Positions 1-12,779 are shown, counted from the first letter of the stretch. The stretch: 64,000 nt of DNA from Penium margaritaceum (GCA_023375785.1 SZWC01006680.1:1-64000), one strand, 5' to 3'. Translations and numbers: made by a program. Notes: generated by a model from the letters alone, not told the origin.

Positions 1-2200
1 AGCCGGGTCACAGAAACCAAAGCCGGGTCACAGAAACCAAAGCCGGGTCACACAAACCAAAGCCCTGTCACAGAAGCCAAAGCAGGGTCACTGAAACCTC
101 AGCCGGTCACAGAAACCAAAGCCGGGTCACAGAAACCAAATTCAGGCCACAGAAACCAAAGCCAGGTCACAGAAACCAAGCTGGGTCACAGAAACCAAAG
201 CCGGGGCACAGAAACCAAATCCTGGTTGCAGAAATCAAAGCCGGGTCACAGAAACCAAAACTGGGTCACAGAAACCAAAGCCGGATCACAGAAACCAAAG
301 CTGGGTCACAGAAACCAAAGCCGGGTCACAGAAACGAAAGCCGGGTCATAGAAACCAAAGCCGGATCACAGAAACCAAAGTCGGGTCACAAAAACCAGAG
401 TCGGGTCACAGAAACCAAAGCTGGGTCACAGAAACCAAAGCCGGGTCACAGAAACCAATGGCGGGTCACAGAAACCAATGCCGGGTCACAAAAACAATAG
501 CCGGGTCACAGAAACAAAAACTGGGTCACAGAAACCAAAGCCGGGTCACAGAAACCAATGGCGGGTCACAGAAACCAATGCCGGGTCACAAAAACAATAG
601 CCGGGTCACAGAAACAAAAACTGGGTCACAGAAACCAAAGCCGGGTCACAGAAACCAATGGCGGGTCACAGAAACCAATGCCGGGTCACAAAAACAATAG
701 CCGGGTCACAGAAACAAAAACTGGGTCACAGAAACCAAAGCCGGGTCACAGAAACCAATGGCGGGTCACAGAAACCAATGCCGGGTCACAAAAACAATAG
801 CCGGGTCACAGAAACAAAAACTGGGTCACAGAAACCAAAGCCGGGTCACAGAAACCAATGGCGGGTCACAGAAACCAATGCCGGGTCACAAAAACAATAG
901 CCGGGTCACAGAAACAAAAACTGGGTCACAGAAACCAAAGCCGGGTCACAGAAACCAATGGCGGGTCACAGAAACCAATGCCGGGTCACAAAAACAATAG
1001 CCGGGTCACAGAAACAAAAACTGGGTCACAGAAACCAAAGCCGGGTCACAGAAACCAATGGCGGGTCACAGAAACCAATGCCGGGTCACAAAAACAATAG
1101 CCGGGTCACAGAAACAAAAACTGGGTCACAGAAACCAAAGCCGGGTCACAGAAACCAATGGCGGGTCACAGAAACCAATGCCGGGTCACAAAAACAATAG
1201 CCGGGTCACAGAAACAAAAACTGGGTCACAGAAACCAAAGCCGGGTCACAGAAACCAATGGCGGGTCACAGAAACCAATGCCGGGTCACAAAAACAATAG
1301 CCGGGTCACAGAAACAAAAACTGGGTCACAGAAACCAAAGCCGGGTCACAGAAACCAATGGCGGGTCACAGAAACCAATGCCGGGTCACAAAAACAATAG
1401 CCGGGTCACAGAAACAAAAACTGGGTCACAGAAACCAAAGCCGGGTCACAGAAACCAATGGCGGGTCACAGAAACCAATGCCGGGTCACAAAAACAATAG
1501 CCGGGTCACAGAAACAAAAACTGGGTCACAGAAACCAAAGCCGGGTCACAGAAACCAATGGCGGGTCACAGAAACCAATGCCGGGTCACAAAAACAATAG
1601 CCGGGTCACAGAAACAAAAACTGGGTCACAGAAACCAAAGCCGGGTCACAGAAACCAATGGCGGGTCACAGAAACCAATGCCGGGTCACAAAAACAATAG
1701 CCGGGTCACAGAAACAAAAACTGGGTCACAGAAACCAAAGCCGGGTCACAGAAACCAATGGCGGGTCACAGAAACCAATGCCGGGTCACAAAAACAATAG
1801 CCGGGTCACAGAAACAAAAACTGGGTCACAGAAACCAAAGCCGGGTCACAGAAACCAAAGCTGGGTCACAGAAACCAAAGCCGGGTCACAGAAACCAAAT
1901 CCGGGTCATCGAAACCAAAGCCGGGTCACAGAAACGAAAGCCAGGTCATAGAAACCGAAGAAAGATCACAGAAACCAAAGCCGGGTCAAAGAAACCAAAG
2001 CTAGATAAACCAAAGCTGGATCACAGAAACCAAAGCTGGGCCACAGAATCGAAAGCCGGGTCAGAGAAACCAAAGCCGGATCACAGAAACCAAAGCCGGG
2101 TCACGGAAACCAAAGCCGGGTCACAGAAACAAAAACTGGGTCACAGAAACCAAAGCCGGGTCACAGAAACCAAAGCCGGGTCAGACAAACGTAGGCCGGA
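1..2200 (+). repeat. 20-bp minisatellite array (CCGGGTCACAGAAACCAAAG)
   Basis: About 110 head-to-tail copies of a 20-bp monomer, consensus CCGGGTCACAGAAACCAAAG, fill this block from the window edge. The GGGTCACAGAAACCAA core is nearly constant, while the first two bases (CC, CT, GC) and the last three (AAG, ATG, TAG) vary. Copies outside 441-1840 carry scattered substitutions and a few indels, for example near 100, 170 and 2000. The consensus has no stop codon on the plus strand, and 20 bp is not a multiple of 3, so all three frames spell the same 20-residue peptide repeat. The resulting short open frames (about 80-163 codons) are by-products, not genes. The array ends sharply: the last monomer ends at 2195, five bases of the next (CCGGA) follow, and then the 11-bp family starts. 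The left end lies outside the window. Confidence 0.95.
441..1840 (+). repeat. 100-bp higher-order repeat, 14 copies, nested in the 20-bp array
   Basis: Five successive 20-bp monomer variants make one 100-bp unit. In order they end in CCAATG, CCAATG, ACAATAG, ACAAAAA and CCAAAG. The unit starts at 441, 541, 641 and so on to 1741, giving 14 copies. By eye I see no difference among them, in contrast to the diverged monomers on both sides (1-440 and 1841-2200). The fourth-monomer boundary contains TAG, and because 100 mod 3 is 1, one open frame of 243 bp recurs in each unit (starts at 458, 558 and onward to 1558, with the last two running on into divergent sequence). Perfect homogeneity implies a very recent amplification, or an assembly or polishing effect. 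Confidence 0.95.
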
Positions 2201-2526
2201 CCTACTTGCACCCTACTTGCGCCCTACTTGCACCCTAGTTGCACCCTAGTTGCGCCCTAGTTGCGCCCTAGTTGCGCCCTAGTTGCGCCCTAGTTGTGCC
2301 CTAGTTGCACTGTAGTTGCGCCCTAGTTGCGCCCTAGTTGCACCCTAGATGCACCCTAGTTGCGCCCTAGTTACGCCCTAGTTGCGCCCTAGTTCCACCC
2401 TAGTCGTACACTAGGCGCGCCATAGTTGCGTCCTAGTTCCATCCTAGTTACACCCTATTTGTGCCCTTATTGTACCCTACTTGCGCCCTACTGGCACCCT
2501 ACTTGCGTCCTAGTTGTGCCTTAGTT

Positions 2527-5500
2527 GGGCACTAGCTAAGCCCTAGTTGTGCCGTTGTTGCGTCCTAGTTGCGTCCTACTTGTGCCCTACTTGCGTGCTA
2601 GTTGGGCCTTAGTTGCGCCTTAGTTGCACCCAACTTGCACACTAGTAGCACCCTCCTTGCACCCTAGTTGCGCCCTAGTTGTGCCCTAGTTGCGCCCTAG
2701 TTGCGCCCTGGTTGCACCCCAGTTGCGCCCTAGTTGCATCCTAGTTGCGCCCTATTTGCACCCTGGTTGCGGCCCGGTTGCCCCCTAGTTGCGCCCTAGT
2801 TGCGCCCAAGTCCCACCCTAGTCGCGCCCTAGTCGCGCCCTAGTTGCGTCCTAGTTGCGCCCTAGTTGCACCCTAGTTGCGCCCTAGTTGCGCCCTAGTT
2901 ACGCCCTAGTTGTGCCCTAGTTGCGTCCTAGTTGTGCCCTAGTTGCGCTCTAGTTGCGCCCTACTTGCATCCTAGTTGCGCCCTACTTGCACCCTAGTTG
3001 CACCCTTCTTGCGCCCTACTGGCGCCTACTTGCGCCCTAGATGCGCCTCAGTTGGGCACTAACTACATCCTAGTTGTCCCCTAGTTGCGCCCTAGTTGCG
3101 TCCTACTTGCGCCCTACTTGCGCCCTAGTTGCGCCTTAGTTGCGCCCTAATTGCACCCAACTTGCACACTAGTTGCACCCTAGTTGCATCCTAGTTATGC
3201 CTTAGTGACGCCATGGTTGCACCCTAGTTGCACCCTAGTTGCACCCTTGTTGCGCCCTCGTTGCGCCCTCGTTGCACCCTTGTTGCGCCCTCATTGCGCC
3301 CTAGTTGCGCCCTAGTTGCACCCGAGTTGCGCCCAAGGAGCCCTAGTTACGCTTTAGTTGCGCCCTAGTTGCACCCTAGTTGCGCCCTAGTTGCGCCCTA
3401 GTTGCGCCCTAGTTGCGCCCTAGTTGCGCCCTAGTTGCGCCTTAGTTGTGCCATAGTTGCGCCCTACTTGCGCCCTACTTGCGCCCTACTTGCGCCCTAG
3501 TTGCGCCCTAGTTGCGCCCTAGTCGCATCCTAGTTGCGCCCTAGTTGCACCCTAGTTGCACCCTTCTTGCGCCCTTATTGCATCCTACTTACGCCCTACT
3601 GGCGCCCTTCTTACGCCCTAGTTGCGCCTTAGTTGGGCACTAGCTACGCCCTACTTGTGCCCTAGTTGCACCCTAGTTGCGTCTTACTTGCGCCCTACTT
3701 GCGCCCTAGTTGCACCCTAGATGCGCCCTAGTCGCGTCCTAGTTGCGCCCTAGTTGCACCCTAGTTGCGCCCTAGTTGCGTCCTAGTTGCACCCTAGTTG
3801 CGCCCTAGTTGCGTCCTAGTTGCATCCTGGTTGCACCCTGGTTGCACACTATTTGCGTCCTAGTTGCGCCCTAGTTGCGGCCTAGTTGCACCCTAGTTGC
3901 GCCCTAGTTGCGACCTAGTTGCGTCCTAGTTGTGCCCTAGTTGTGCCATAGCTGCGCCCTAGTTCCACCCTAGTTGTACCCTAGTTGCGCCCTAGTTGCG
4001 CCCTAGTTGCACCCTAGTTGCGCCCTAGTTGCACCCTAGTTGTACCCTAGTTGCGCCCTAGTTGCGCCCTAGTTGCACCCTAGTTGCGCCCTAGTTGCAC
4101 CCTAGTTGCGCCCTTGTTGCGCCCTAGTTGCACCCTAGTTGCGCCCTAGTTGCGCCCTAGTTACGCCCTCGTTCCGCCCTAGTTGCGCCCTAGTTGCGCC
4201 CTAGTTGTGGCCTAGTTGCGCACTAGTTGCACCCTACTTGCGCCCTTCTTGCGCCCTACTTGCGCCCTAGTTGCGCCTCAGTTAAGCACTAGCTACGCCC
4301 TAGTTGTACCCTAGTTGCGCCCTAGTTGCGTCCTACTTGTGCCCTACTTGCGCCCTAGTTGCGCCCTAGTTGCGCCCTAGTTGCGCCCTAGTTGTGCCTT
4401 AGTTGCGCCCTAGTTGCGCCCTAGTTGCGCCCTAGTTGCGCCCTAGTTGTGCCTTAGTTGCGCCCTAGTTGCGCCCTAGTTGCGCCCTAGTTGCGCCCTA
4501 GTTGTGCCCTAGTTACGCCCTAGTTGCGCCCTAGTTGCGCTCTAGTTGCACCCTAGTGGCGTCCTAGTTGCGGCCTAGTTACGCCCTAGTCACGCCCTAG
4601 TTGCACCCTAGTTGCGCCCTATTTGCGCCCTAGTTGCGCCCTAGTTGCACCCTATTTGCGCCCTTATTGCACCCTACTTGCGCCCTACTGGCACCCTACT
4701 GGCACCCTACTTGCGCCCTAGTTGTGCCTTAGTTGGGCACCAGCTACGCCCTAGTTGTGCCCTAGTTGCACGCTAGTTGCGTCCTACTTGTGCCCTACTT
4801 GCACGCTAGTTGCGCCTTAGTAGCGCCTTAGTTGCGCCCAACTTGCACACTAGTTGCACCCTAGTTGCGCCCTGGTTGCGCCCTAGTTGTGCCCTACTTG
4901 CGCTCTAGTTGCGCCCTAGTTACACCCTACTTGCGCCATAGTTGCGCCCTAGTTGCGCCCTAGTCGCGCTCTAGTTGCGTCCTACTTGCGCCCTAGTTGC
5001 GCCTTAGTTGCACCCTAGTTGCGCCCAACTTGCACACTAGTTGCACCCTAGTTGCGCCCTAGTTTCACCCAACTTGCACACTAGTTGCACCCTAGTTGCG
5101 CCCTAGTTGCGCCCTAGTTGCGCCCTAGTTGCGCCCCAGTTGCGCCCTACTTGCGTCCTACTTGCGCCCTACTTGCGCACTAGTTGCGCCCTAGTTGAAC
5201 CCTACTTGCGCCCTAGATGCGTCCTAGTTGCGCCCTAGTTGTACCCTAGTTGCGCCCTTCTTGCGCCCTTATTGCACCAAATTTACACCCTACTGGCGCC
5301 CTACATGCGCCCTAGTTGCGCCTCAGTTGGGCACTAGCTACGCCCTAGTTATGCCCTAGTTGCGCCCTAGGTGCGTCTTACTTGCGTCCTACTTGCGCCC
5401 TAGTTGCACCCTAGTTGCGCCATACTTGCACCCTAGTTACGCCCTAGTTGCGTCGTGGGTGCGCGCCCTAGTTGCGCACAAGTTACACCCTACTTGAGCC

Positions 5501-8135
5501 CTACTTACACCCTACTTACGCCCTAGTTGCGCCTCAGTTGGGCACTAGCTACGCCCTAGTTGTACCCTAGTTGCGTCCTAGTTGCAGCCTACTTGTGCCC
5601 TGTTTGCACCCCAGTTGCGCCTTAGTTTCGCCCTAGTTGCACCCTAGTTGCGCCCTAGGTACGCCCTAGTTGCGCCCTAGTCGCGCCCTAGTTGTGCCCT
5701 AGGTGCACCCTAGTTGCGCCCAAGTTGCGCCCTAGTTGCGCCCTAGTTGCCCCCAGTTGCGCCCTTATTGCGTCCTAGCTGTGCCCTAGTTGCGCCTTAG
5801 TTGCGTCCTAGTTGCGTCCTAGTTGCGCCCAAGTTGCGCCCTAGTCGCGCCTTAGTCGCGCTCTAGTCGCATCATAGTCGCACCCTAGTTGCGCCCTAGT
5901 TGCGCCCTAGTTGCATCCTAGTTGCGCCCTAGTTGCGCCCTAGTTACGCCCTTGTTGCACCCTCGTTGCGCCCTCGTTGCGCCCTCGTTGCGCTCAAGTT
6001 GCGCCCTAGTTGTGCCCTTGTTACGCCCTAGTTGTGCCCCACTTGTGCCGTAGTTGTGCCCTACTTGCGCCCTACTTGCACTCTACTTGCGCTCTAGTTG
6101 CACCCTTGTTGCGCCCTAGTTGCACCCTACTTGCGCCCTAGTTGCATCCTAGGTGCACCCTAGTTGCGCCCTAGTTGCGCCCTAGTTGCACCCTAGTTGC
6201 GCCCTAGTCGCGTCCTAGTCGCATCCTAGTCACGACCTAGTTGTGCCCTAATTGCGCCTTAGTTGCGCTCTAGTTGCACCCTATTTACGCCCTTATTGCA
6301 CCCTACTTGCACCCTACTGGCACCCTTCTTGCGCCCTAGTTGTACCTTAGTTGGGCACTAGCTACGCCCTAGTTGTGCCCTAATTGCGCCCTAGTTGCGT
6401 CCTACTTGTGTCCTACTTGCGCGCTAGTTGCGCCTTAGTTGCGCCTTAGTTGCACCTAACTTGCACACTAGTTGCACCCTAGTTGCGCCCTAGTTGCGCC
6501 CTAGTTGTGCCCTAGTTGCGCCCTAGTTGCGCCCTCGTTGCGCCCCGGTTGCGCCCTAGTTGCACCCTAGTTACGCCCTAGTTGCGCCCTAGTTGTGACC
6601 TAGTTGCGTCCTAGTTGTGCCGTAGTTGTGCCCTAGTTGCTCCCTAGTTGCACCCTAGATGCGCCCTAGTTACACCGTAGTTGCGCCCTAGTTGCACCCT
6701 AGTTGCCCCCTAGTTGCGCCCTTGTTGCGCCCTCGTCGCGCCCTAGTTGTGCCCTCGTTGCGCCCTTGTTGCGCCCTAGTTGCGCCCTAGTTGCGCCCTA
6801 GTTGCGCCGTAGTTGCACCCTAGTTTCGCCCTAGTTGTGTCCTAGTTGCGCCCTAGTTGCGCCCTAGTTACGCCCTAGTTGCACCCTAGTTGCGCCTTAT
6901 TTGTGCCCTAGTTGCACCCTATTTGCGCCCTACTTGCGCCCTAGTTGCGCCCTTGTTGCGCCCTACTTGCGCCCTAGTCACGTTCTAGTTGCGCCCTAGT
7001 TGCACCCTAATGGCGCCCTTCTTGTGCCCTTATTGCACCCTACTTACGTCCTACTGGCGCCCTACTTGCACCCTAGTTGCGCCTGAGTTGGGCACTAGCT
7101 ACGCCCTAGTTGTGCCCTAGTTGCGCCATAGTTGCGTCTTACTTGCGTCCTACTTGCGCTCTTGTTGCGCCCTAGTTGCGCCCTAGTTGCGCCCTAGTTG
7201 CACCCTAGTTGCGCCCTAGTTGCGGCCTAGTTGCACCCTAGTTGCGCCCTAGTTGCGTCCTACTTGCGCCCTGGTTTCACCCTGATTGCGCACTAGTTGC
7301 GCCCTAGTTGCGCCCTAGTTACGCCCTAGTTGCGCCCTAGTTGCGCCCTAGTTGCAACCTACTTGTGACGTAGTTGTGATCTAGTTGTTCCCTAGTTGCA
7401 CCCTAGTTGCACCCTAGTTGCGCCCTAGTTGCGCCCTAGTTGCGCCCTAGTTGCGCCCTAGTTGCGCCCTAGTTGCGCCCTAGTTGCGCCCTAGTTGCGC
7501 CCTAGTTGCACCCTAGTTGCGCCCTAGTTGCGCCCTAGTTGCGCCCTAGTTGCGCCCTAGTTGCGCCCTAGTTGCGCCCTAGTTGCGCCCTAGTTGCACC
7601 CTAGTTGCGCCCTAGTTGCGCCCTGGTTGCGCCCTAGTTCCGCCCTAGTTGCGCCCTAGTTGCGCCCTAGTTGCCCACTAGTTGCACCCTACTTGCGCCC
7701 TACTTGTGCCCTACTTGCGCCCTAGTTGCGCCTCAGTTGGACACTAGCTACGCCCTAGTTGTATCCTAGTTACGCCCTAGTTGTGTCCTACTTGTGCCCT
7801 ACTTGCGCCCTAGTTGCGCCTTAGTTGTGCCTTAGTTGCGCCCTAGTTGCGCCTTAGTTGCACCCTAGATACGGCCAAGTTGCGCCCTAGTTGCACCCTA
7901 GTTGCGCCCTAGTTACGCCCTATTTGCGCCCTAGTTGCACCCTAGTTGCGCCCTAGTTGCACCCTAGTTGCTTCCTAGTTGCGCCCTAGTCGCGCCTTAG
8001 TTGCACCCTAGTTGCGTCCTAGTTACGCCCTAGTTGCGCCCTAGTTGCACCCTATTTGCGCCCTTATTGCACCCTACCTGCGCCCTACTGGCACCCTACT
8101 TGCGCCCTAGTTGTGCCTTAGTTGGGCACTAGCTA
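2527..8135 (+). repeat. Recurring marker module (GGGCACTAGCTAC) in the 11-bp array
   Basis: A distinctive variant string, TTGGGCACTAGCTAC, recurs at about 2527, 3053, 3634, 4283, 4734, 5329, 5539, 6352, 7089, 7739 and 8123. Some copies carry substitutions, such as GTTAAGCACT at 4281, GGGCACCAGC at 4734 and GGACACTAGC at 7738. It usually follows GCCCTAGTTGCGCCT(C/T)AG, and many copies are followed within about 150 bp by CCAACTTGCACACTAG. Spacing ranges from about 210 to 810 bp, so the array is built from higher-order blocks that share a haplotype of variant monomers but differ in length. This indicates block-wise amplification rather than monomer-by-monomer drift. Confidence 0.8.
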
Positions 8136-8299
8136 CGCCCTAGTTGTGCCCTAGTTGCGTGCTAGTTGCATCCTACTTGTGCCCTACTTACCCGCTAGTT
8201 GCGCCTTAGTAGCGCCTTAGTTGCGCACAACTTGCACACTAGTTGCACCCTAGTTGCGCCCTAGTTGCGCCCTAGTTGTACCATACTTATGCTCTAGTT

Positions 8300-8575
8300 G
8301 CACCCTAGTTGCACCCTACTTGCGCCCTAGTAGCGCCCTAGTTGCGCCCTAGTTGCACCCTAGTTGCACTCTAGTTGCACCCTACTTGCGCCCTAGTTGC
8401 GCCTTAGTTGAGCCCTAGTTGCGCCCTACTTGCGCCCTAGTTGCGCCCTAGTTGCACCCTACTTGCGCCCTAGTAGCGCCCTAGTTGCGCCCTAGTTGCA
8501 CCCTAGTTGCACTCTAGTTGCACCCTACTTGCGCCCTAGTTGCGCCTTAGTTGAGCCCTAGTTGCGCCCAACTTG
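8300..8575 (+). repeat. 143-bp tandem duplication inside the 11-bp array
   Basis: A run of variant monomers containing CCCTAGTAGCGCC, then GCACTCTAG and then TTGAGCCCTAG occurs twice. The TAGTAGCG anchors lie at 8328 and 8471, an offset of 143 bp or exactly 13 monomers. The two copies agree for most of their length and separate where the second enters CCAACTTGCACACTCG. It is a recent local duplication near the array's right edge. Confidence 0.8.
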
Positions 8576-11500
8576 CACACTCGTTGCACCCTAGTTGCGC
8601 CCTAGTTACGCCCTAGTTGCACTCTAGTTGCGCCCTAGTTGCACCCTACTTGTGCCCTACTTGCGCCCTACATGCACCCTACTTGCGTCCTAGTTGCGCC
8701 CTACTTGCGCCCTAGTCAGTTTATGTACAAAATTTATGCTTAACGTTTATGCACAAAGTTTATGCACAAAGCTTATGCAAAACGTTTCTCCACAAAGTTT
8801 ATGCACAACGTTTATGCACATCGTTTATGCAAAAAATTTACCCACAACGTTTCTGCACAAAGTTTATGCACAAAGTTTATGCACAAAATTTACCCACAAA
8901 GTTTCTGCACAAATGTTATGCACAACGTTTGTGCACAAAGTTTGTGCACAAAGTTATGCACAACGTTTACGCACAACGTTAATGCACAAAACGTTATGCA
9001 CGAAGTTTAAAAACAAAGCTTATGTACAAAGTTTAGGCTTAAAGTTTATGCACATAGTTAATGCACAACGTTTCTGCACAAATTTTATGCACAATGTTTA
9101 TGCATGAAGTTTTTGCACAAATCTTATGCACAAAGTTTATGCACAAAGTTTATACACTACGTTTAGGCACAACGTTTATGCACAAACTTTATGCCCGAAG
9201 TTTATGCACACAGTTTATGCACAAAGTGTATGCACAACGTTTATGCACAACGTTTATGCACAACGTTCATACACAACGTTTACGCACAATGTTTATGCAC
9301 AAAGAACATGCACCAAGTTTATGCACAACTTTTGTGTGCAAAGTTTATGCACACATTTTCTGCAGAACGTTAATGCACAGAGTTTGTACACAAAGTTTAT
9401 GGACAAAGTTTATGCACAAATTTTATCCACAAAGGTTATGCACAACGTTTATGTACAAAGTTTATGCACAAAGTTTATGCACAAAGTATATGTACAAAGT
9501 TCATGCACAAATGTTACGCACAAATTTTATGCACAAAGTTTATGCACAAAGTTCATGCACAAAGTTTATGCACAAAGTTTATGCACAAAGTTTATGCACA
9601 GATTGTATGCACAAAGTTTATTCACAAACTCTATGTACAAAGTTTATGCACAAAGTTTATGCACAAAGTTTGTGCACAATGTTTACGCAAAACGTTTATG
9701 CACAAATTTTCTGCACAACGTTTCTGCAAAACGTTTATGCACAAAGTTTCTTTACAACGTTTTTGCACAAAGTTTATGCACAGCGTTTGTGCACAAAGGT
9801 TGTTCACAAATTTTATGCACAGAGTTTGTGCACAAAGATTATGCACAAAGTTTATGCACAACGTTTATGTACAACGTTTATGCACAACGTTTATGCAAAA
9901 TCTATATGCACAAAGTTTATGCACAAATTTTATGCACAAAGCTTATGCACAAAGGTTGTTCAAAAAGCTTTTGCACAATTCTTCTGCACAATGTTTATGC
10001 ACAAAGTTTATGCACAAAGTTTCTGCACAACGCTTATGAACAAAGTTTGTGCACAAGGTTTAATCACAAAGTTTATGCACACGTTTATGGACAAAGGTTA
10101 TGCACCAATCTTATGCACTAAGTTTATGCACACGTTTTTGCACAAAGTTTGTGCACAACGTTTGTGCACAAAGTTTATGCACGATGTTTATGCACAGAGT
10201 TTGTGCACATAGTGTATGCACAAAGTTAATGCACAAACTCTGTGCACAGAGGTTATTCACAAAGTTTATGCAAAACGCTTATGCACAACGTTTGTGCACA
10301 AAGTTTATGCACAAAGTTTCTGCACAAGGTTTATGCACAAATTTTATGCACAAAGTTTATGCACAAAGTTTATGCACAACGTTTATGCACAAAGTTTATG
10401 CACAAACTTTATGCACAAAGTTTATGCACAAAGTTTGTGCACAAAGATTGTGTACAAAGTTTATGCACAAAGTTCATGCACAAGGTTTATGCACAAATTT
10501 TATGCACAAAGTTTTTGCACAAAGTTTATGCACAATTTTTATGCTTAAAGTTTATGCACAAAGTTTGTGCACAAAGTTTATGCACAAATTTTATGCACAA
10601 AGTTGTTGCACAAAGTTTATGCACAAAGTTTATGCACAACGTTTATGCACAAAGTTTATACACAAAGTTTATGCACAAAGTTTGTGCACAAAGTTTATGA
10701 ACAAAGTTTATGCACAAAGTTTATGCACAAAGTGTATGCACAAAGTTTATGCACAAAGTTTGTGCACAAAGTTTATGCACAAAGTCTATGCACAAAGATT
10801 ATGCACAACGTCTATGCACAAAGTTTATGCACAAAGTCTATGCACAACGTTTATGCACAAAGTTTATGCACAACGTTTATGCACAACGTTTGTGCAAAAA
10901 GTTTATGCACAAAATTTATGCTCAAAGTTTATGCACAAAGTTTATGCACAAAGTTTATACATAAAGTTTATGCACAACGTTTGTGCACAACGTTTATGCA
11001 AAATGTTTGTGCACAAATCTTGTTCACAGATATTATGCACAAAGTTTATGCACAAAGTTTATGCACAAAATTTATGCACAAAGTTTATGCACAAAGTTTG
11101 TGCACAAAGTTTATGCACAAAGTTTATGCACAAAGTCTATGCACAAAGTGTACGCACAAAGTTTATGCACAAAGTTTATCCACCAAGTTTATGCAGAAAG
11201 TGTATGCACAAATTTTATGCACAAAATTTATGCACAATGTTTATGCACAACGTTTATGCACAAAGGTTATGCACAAAGTTTATGCACAAAGTTTATGCAC
11301 AACGTTTATGCACAACTTTTGTGCAGAAAGTTTGTGCACAATGTTTATGCACAAAGTTTATGCACAAAGTTTATGCACGAAGTCTATGCACAAAGGTTCT
11401 GCACAAAGTTTATGAACAACGTTTCTGCACAAAGATTCTGCACAAAGTTTATGCAGAAACGTTTATGCACGACGTTTATGCACAATTTTTATGCACAAAA

Positions 11501-12479
11501 TTTATGCACAGATTTTGTGCACAAAGTTTATGTACAAAGTTTGTGCACAAAGTTTATGCACAAAGTTTCTGTACAACGTTTATGCACAAAGTTTATGCAC
11601 AAAGTTTATGCACAACGTTTATACACAAAGTTTATGCAGAACGTTTATGCACAAAGTTTATGCACAAAGTATATGCAAACATTCTATGCACAAAGTCTAT
11701 GCACAAAGTTTATGCACAAAGTTTATGCACAAAGTTTATGAACAAAGTTTTTGCACAAAGTTTATGCACAAAGATTATGCACAACGTTTATGCACAAAGT
11801 TTATGCACAACGTTTATGCACAAAGTTAATGCACAAAGTTTATGCACAAAGTTTGTGCACAAAGTTTGTGCACAAAGTTTATGAAAAACGTTTATGCACA
11901 AAGTTTATGCACAACGTTTATGCACAAAGTTAATGCACAAAGTTTATGCACAAATTTTATGCAAAACGTTTGTGCACAAAATTTATGCATAATGTTTATG
12001 CACAAAGTTTCTGCACAAAGTTTATGCACAAAGTTTGTGCACAAAGTTTATGCACAAAGTCTATGCACAAAGTCTAAGCACAAGGTTTATGCACAACGTT
12101 TATGCACAAAGTTTATGCACAAAGTATATGCACAAAGTTTATGCACAAATTTTATGCACAAAGTTTATGCACAAAGTTTATGCACAACGTTTATGCACAA
12201 AGGTTATGCACAAAGTTTATGCACAAAGTGTATGCACAAAGTTTGTGCACAAAGTCTATGCATAAAGTTTATGCACAAATTTTATGCACAATTTTTATGC
12301 ACAAAGTTTATGCACAAATTTTATACACAAAGTTTGTGCACAAAGTTTATGCACAAAGGTTATACACAAATTTTATGCACAACGTTTATGCAAAACGTTT
12401 ATGCACAAAGTTTATGCACAAAGTTTGTGCACAAAGTTTATGCATTAACATTATGCACAACGTTTCTGCAAAAAATTTA

Positions 12480-12779
12480 TGCACAACGTTTATGCACAAA
12501 GTTTGTGCACAAAGTTTCTGCACAAAGTTTGTGCACAAAGTTTATGCACAATGTTTGTGCACAAAGTTTATGCACAAAGTTTACGCACAAAGTTTATGCA
12601 AAAATTTAATGCACAAAGTCTATGCACAACGTTTATGCACAAAGTTTATGCACAACGTTTATGCACAAAGTTTGTGCACAAAGTTTCTGCACAAAGTTTG
12701 TGCACAAAGTTTATGCACAATGTTTGTGCACAAAGTTTATGCACAAAGTTTACGCACAAAGTTTATGCAAAAATTTAAT
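12480..12779 (+). repeat. 169-bp tandem duplication in the 13-bp array
   Basis: A block of variant monomers ending in TTATGCAAAAATTTAA occurs twice. The anchor AAATTTAAT lies at 12602 and AAATTTAATA at 12771, an offset of 169 bp or exactly 13 monomers. Shared private variants include TTTACGCAC and CAATGTTTGTGCAC in the same order, so this is a duplicated segment rather than chance similarity. Confidence 0.85.

Larger units (their letters stand above)
2201..8717 (+). repeat. 11-bp minisatellite array (CCCTAGTTGCG)
   Basis: About 590 head-to-tail copies of an 11-bp monomer, consensus CCCTAGTTGCG. Frequent variants are CTACTTG for CTAGTTG, GCACCC for GCGCCC and GTCCTAG for GCCCTAG. The monomer contains CTAG, which is its own reverse complement. 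With an 11-bp period it puts TAG stops in all six frames every 33 bp, which explains the absence of open reading frames here. Most sequence is nearly consensus (for example 7400-7660). The array begins right after a truncated 20-mer at 2200 and ends at about 8717, where CCCTAGTC passes into AGTTTATG of the 13-bp family. No gene or other element is visible in this stretch. Confidence 0.95.

Noticed and set aside
441-1840. Nuclear-receptor half-site array (GGGTCA every 20 bp)
   Set aside because: The hexamer match is short and follows from the monomer. Spacing does not correspond to a known response-element geometry, and nothing around it suggests a regulated gene.
1-2200. CRISPR array, because of regularly spaced 20-bp repeats
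   Set aside because: The repeats are contiguous with no unique spacers, and no cas genes are present.
458-2249. Open frames of 80-163 codons in the 20-bp array
   Set aside because: They recur every 100 bp because the higher-order unit recurs, overlap each other, and end at the TAG within each unit. There is no evidence of coding constraint.
2201-8717. CCCTAG-containing 11-mers as degenerate telomeric repeat (CCCTAA)
   Set aside because: The period is firmly 11 bp and the remaining GTTGCG is constant. No true CCCTAA tract or transition to one is present.
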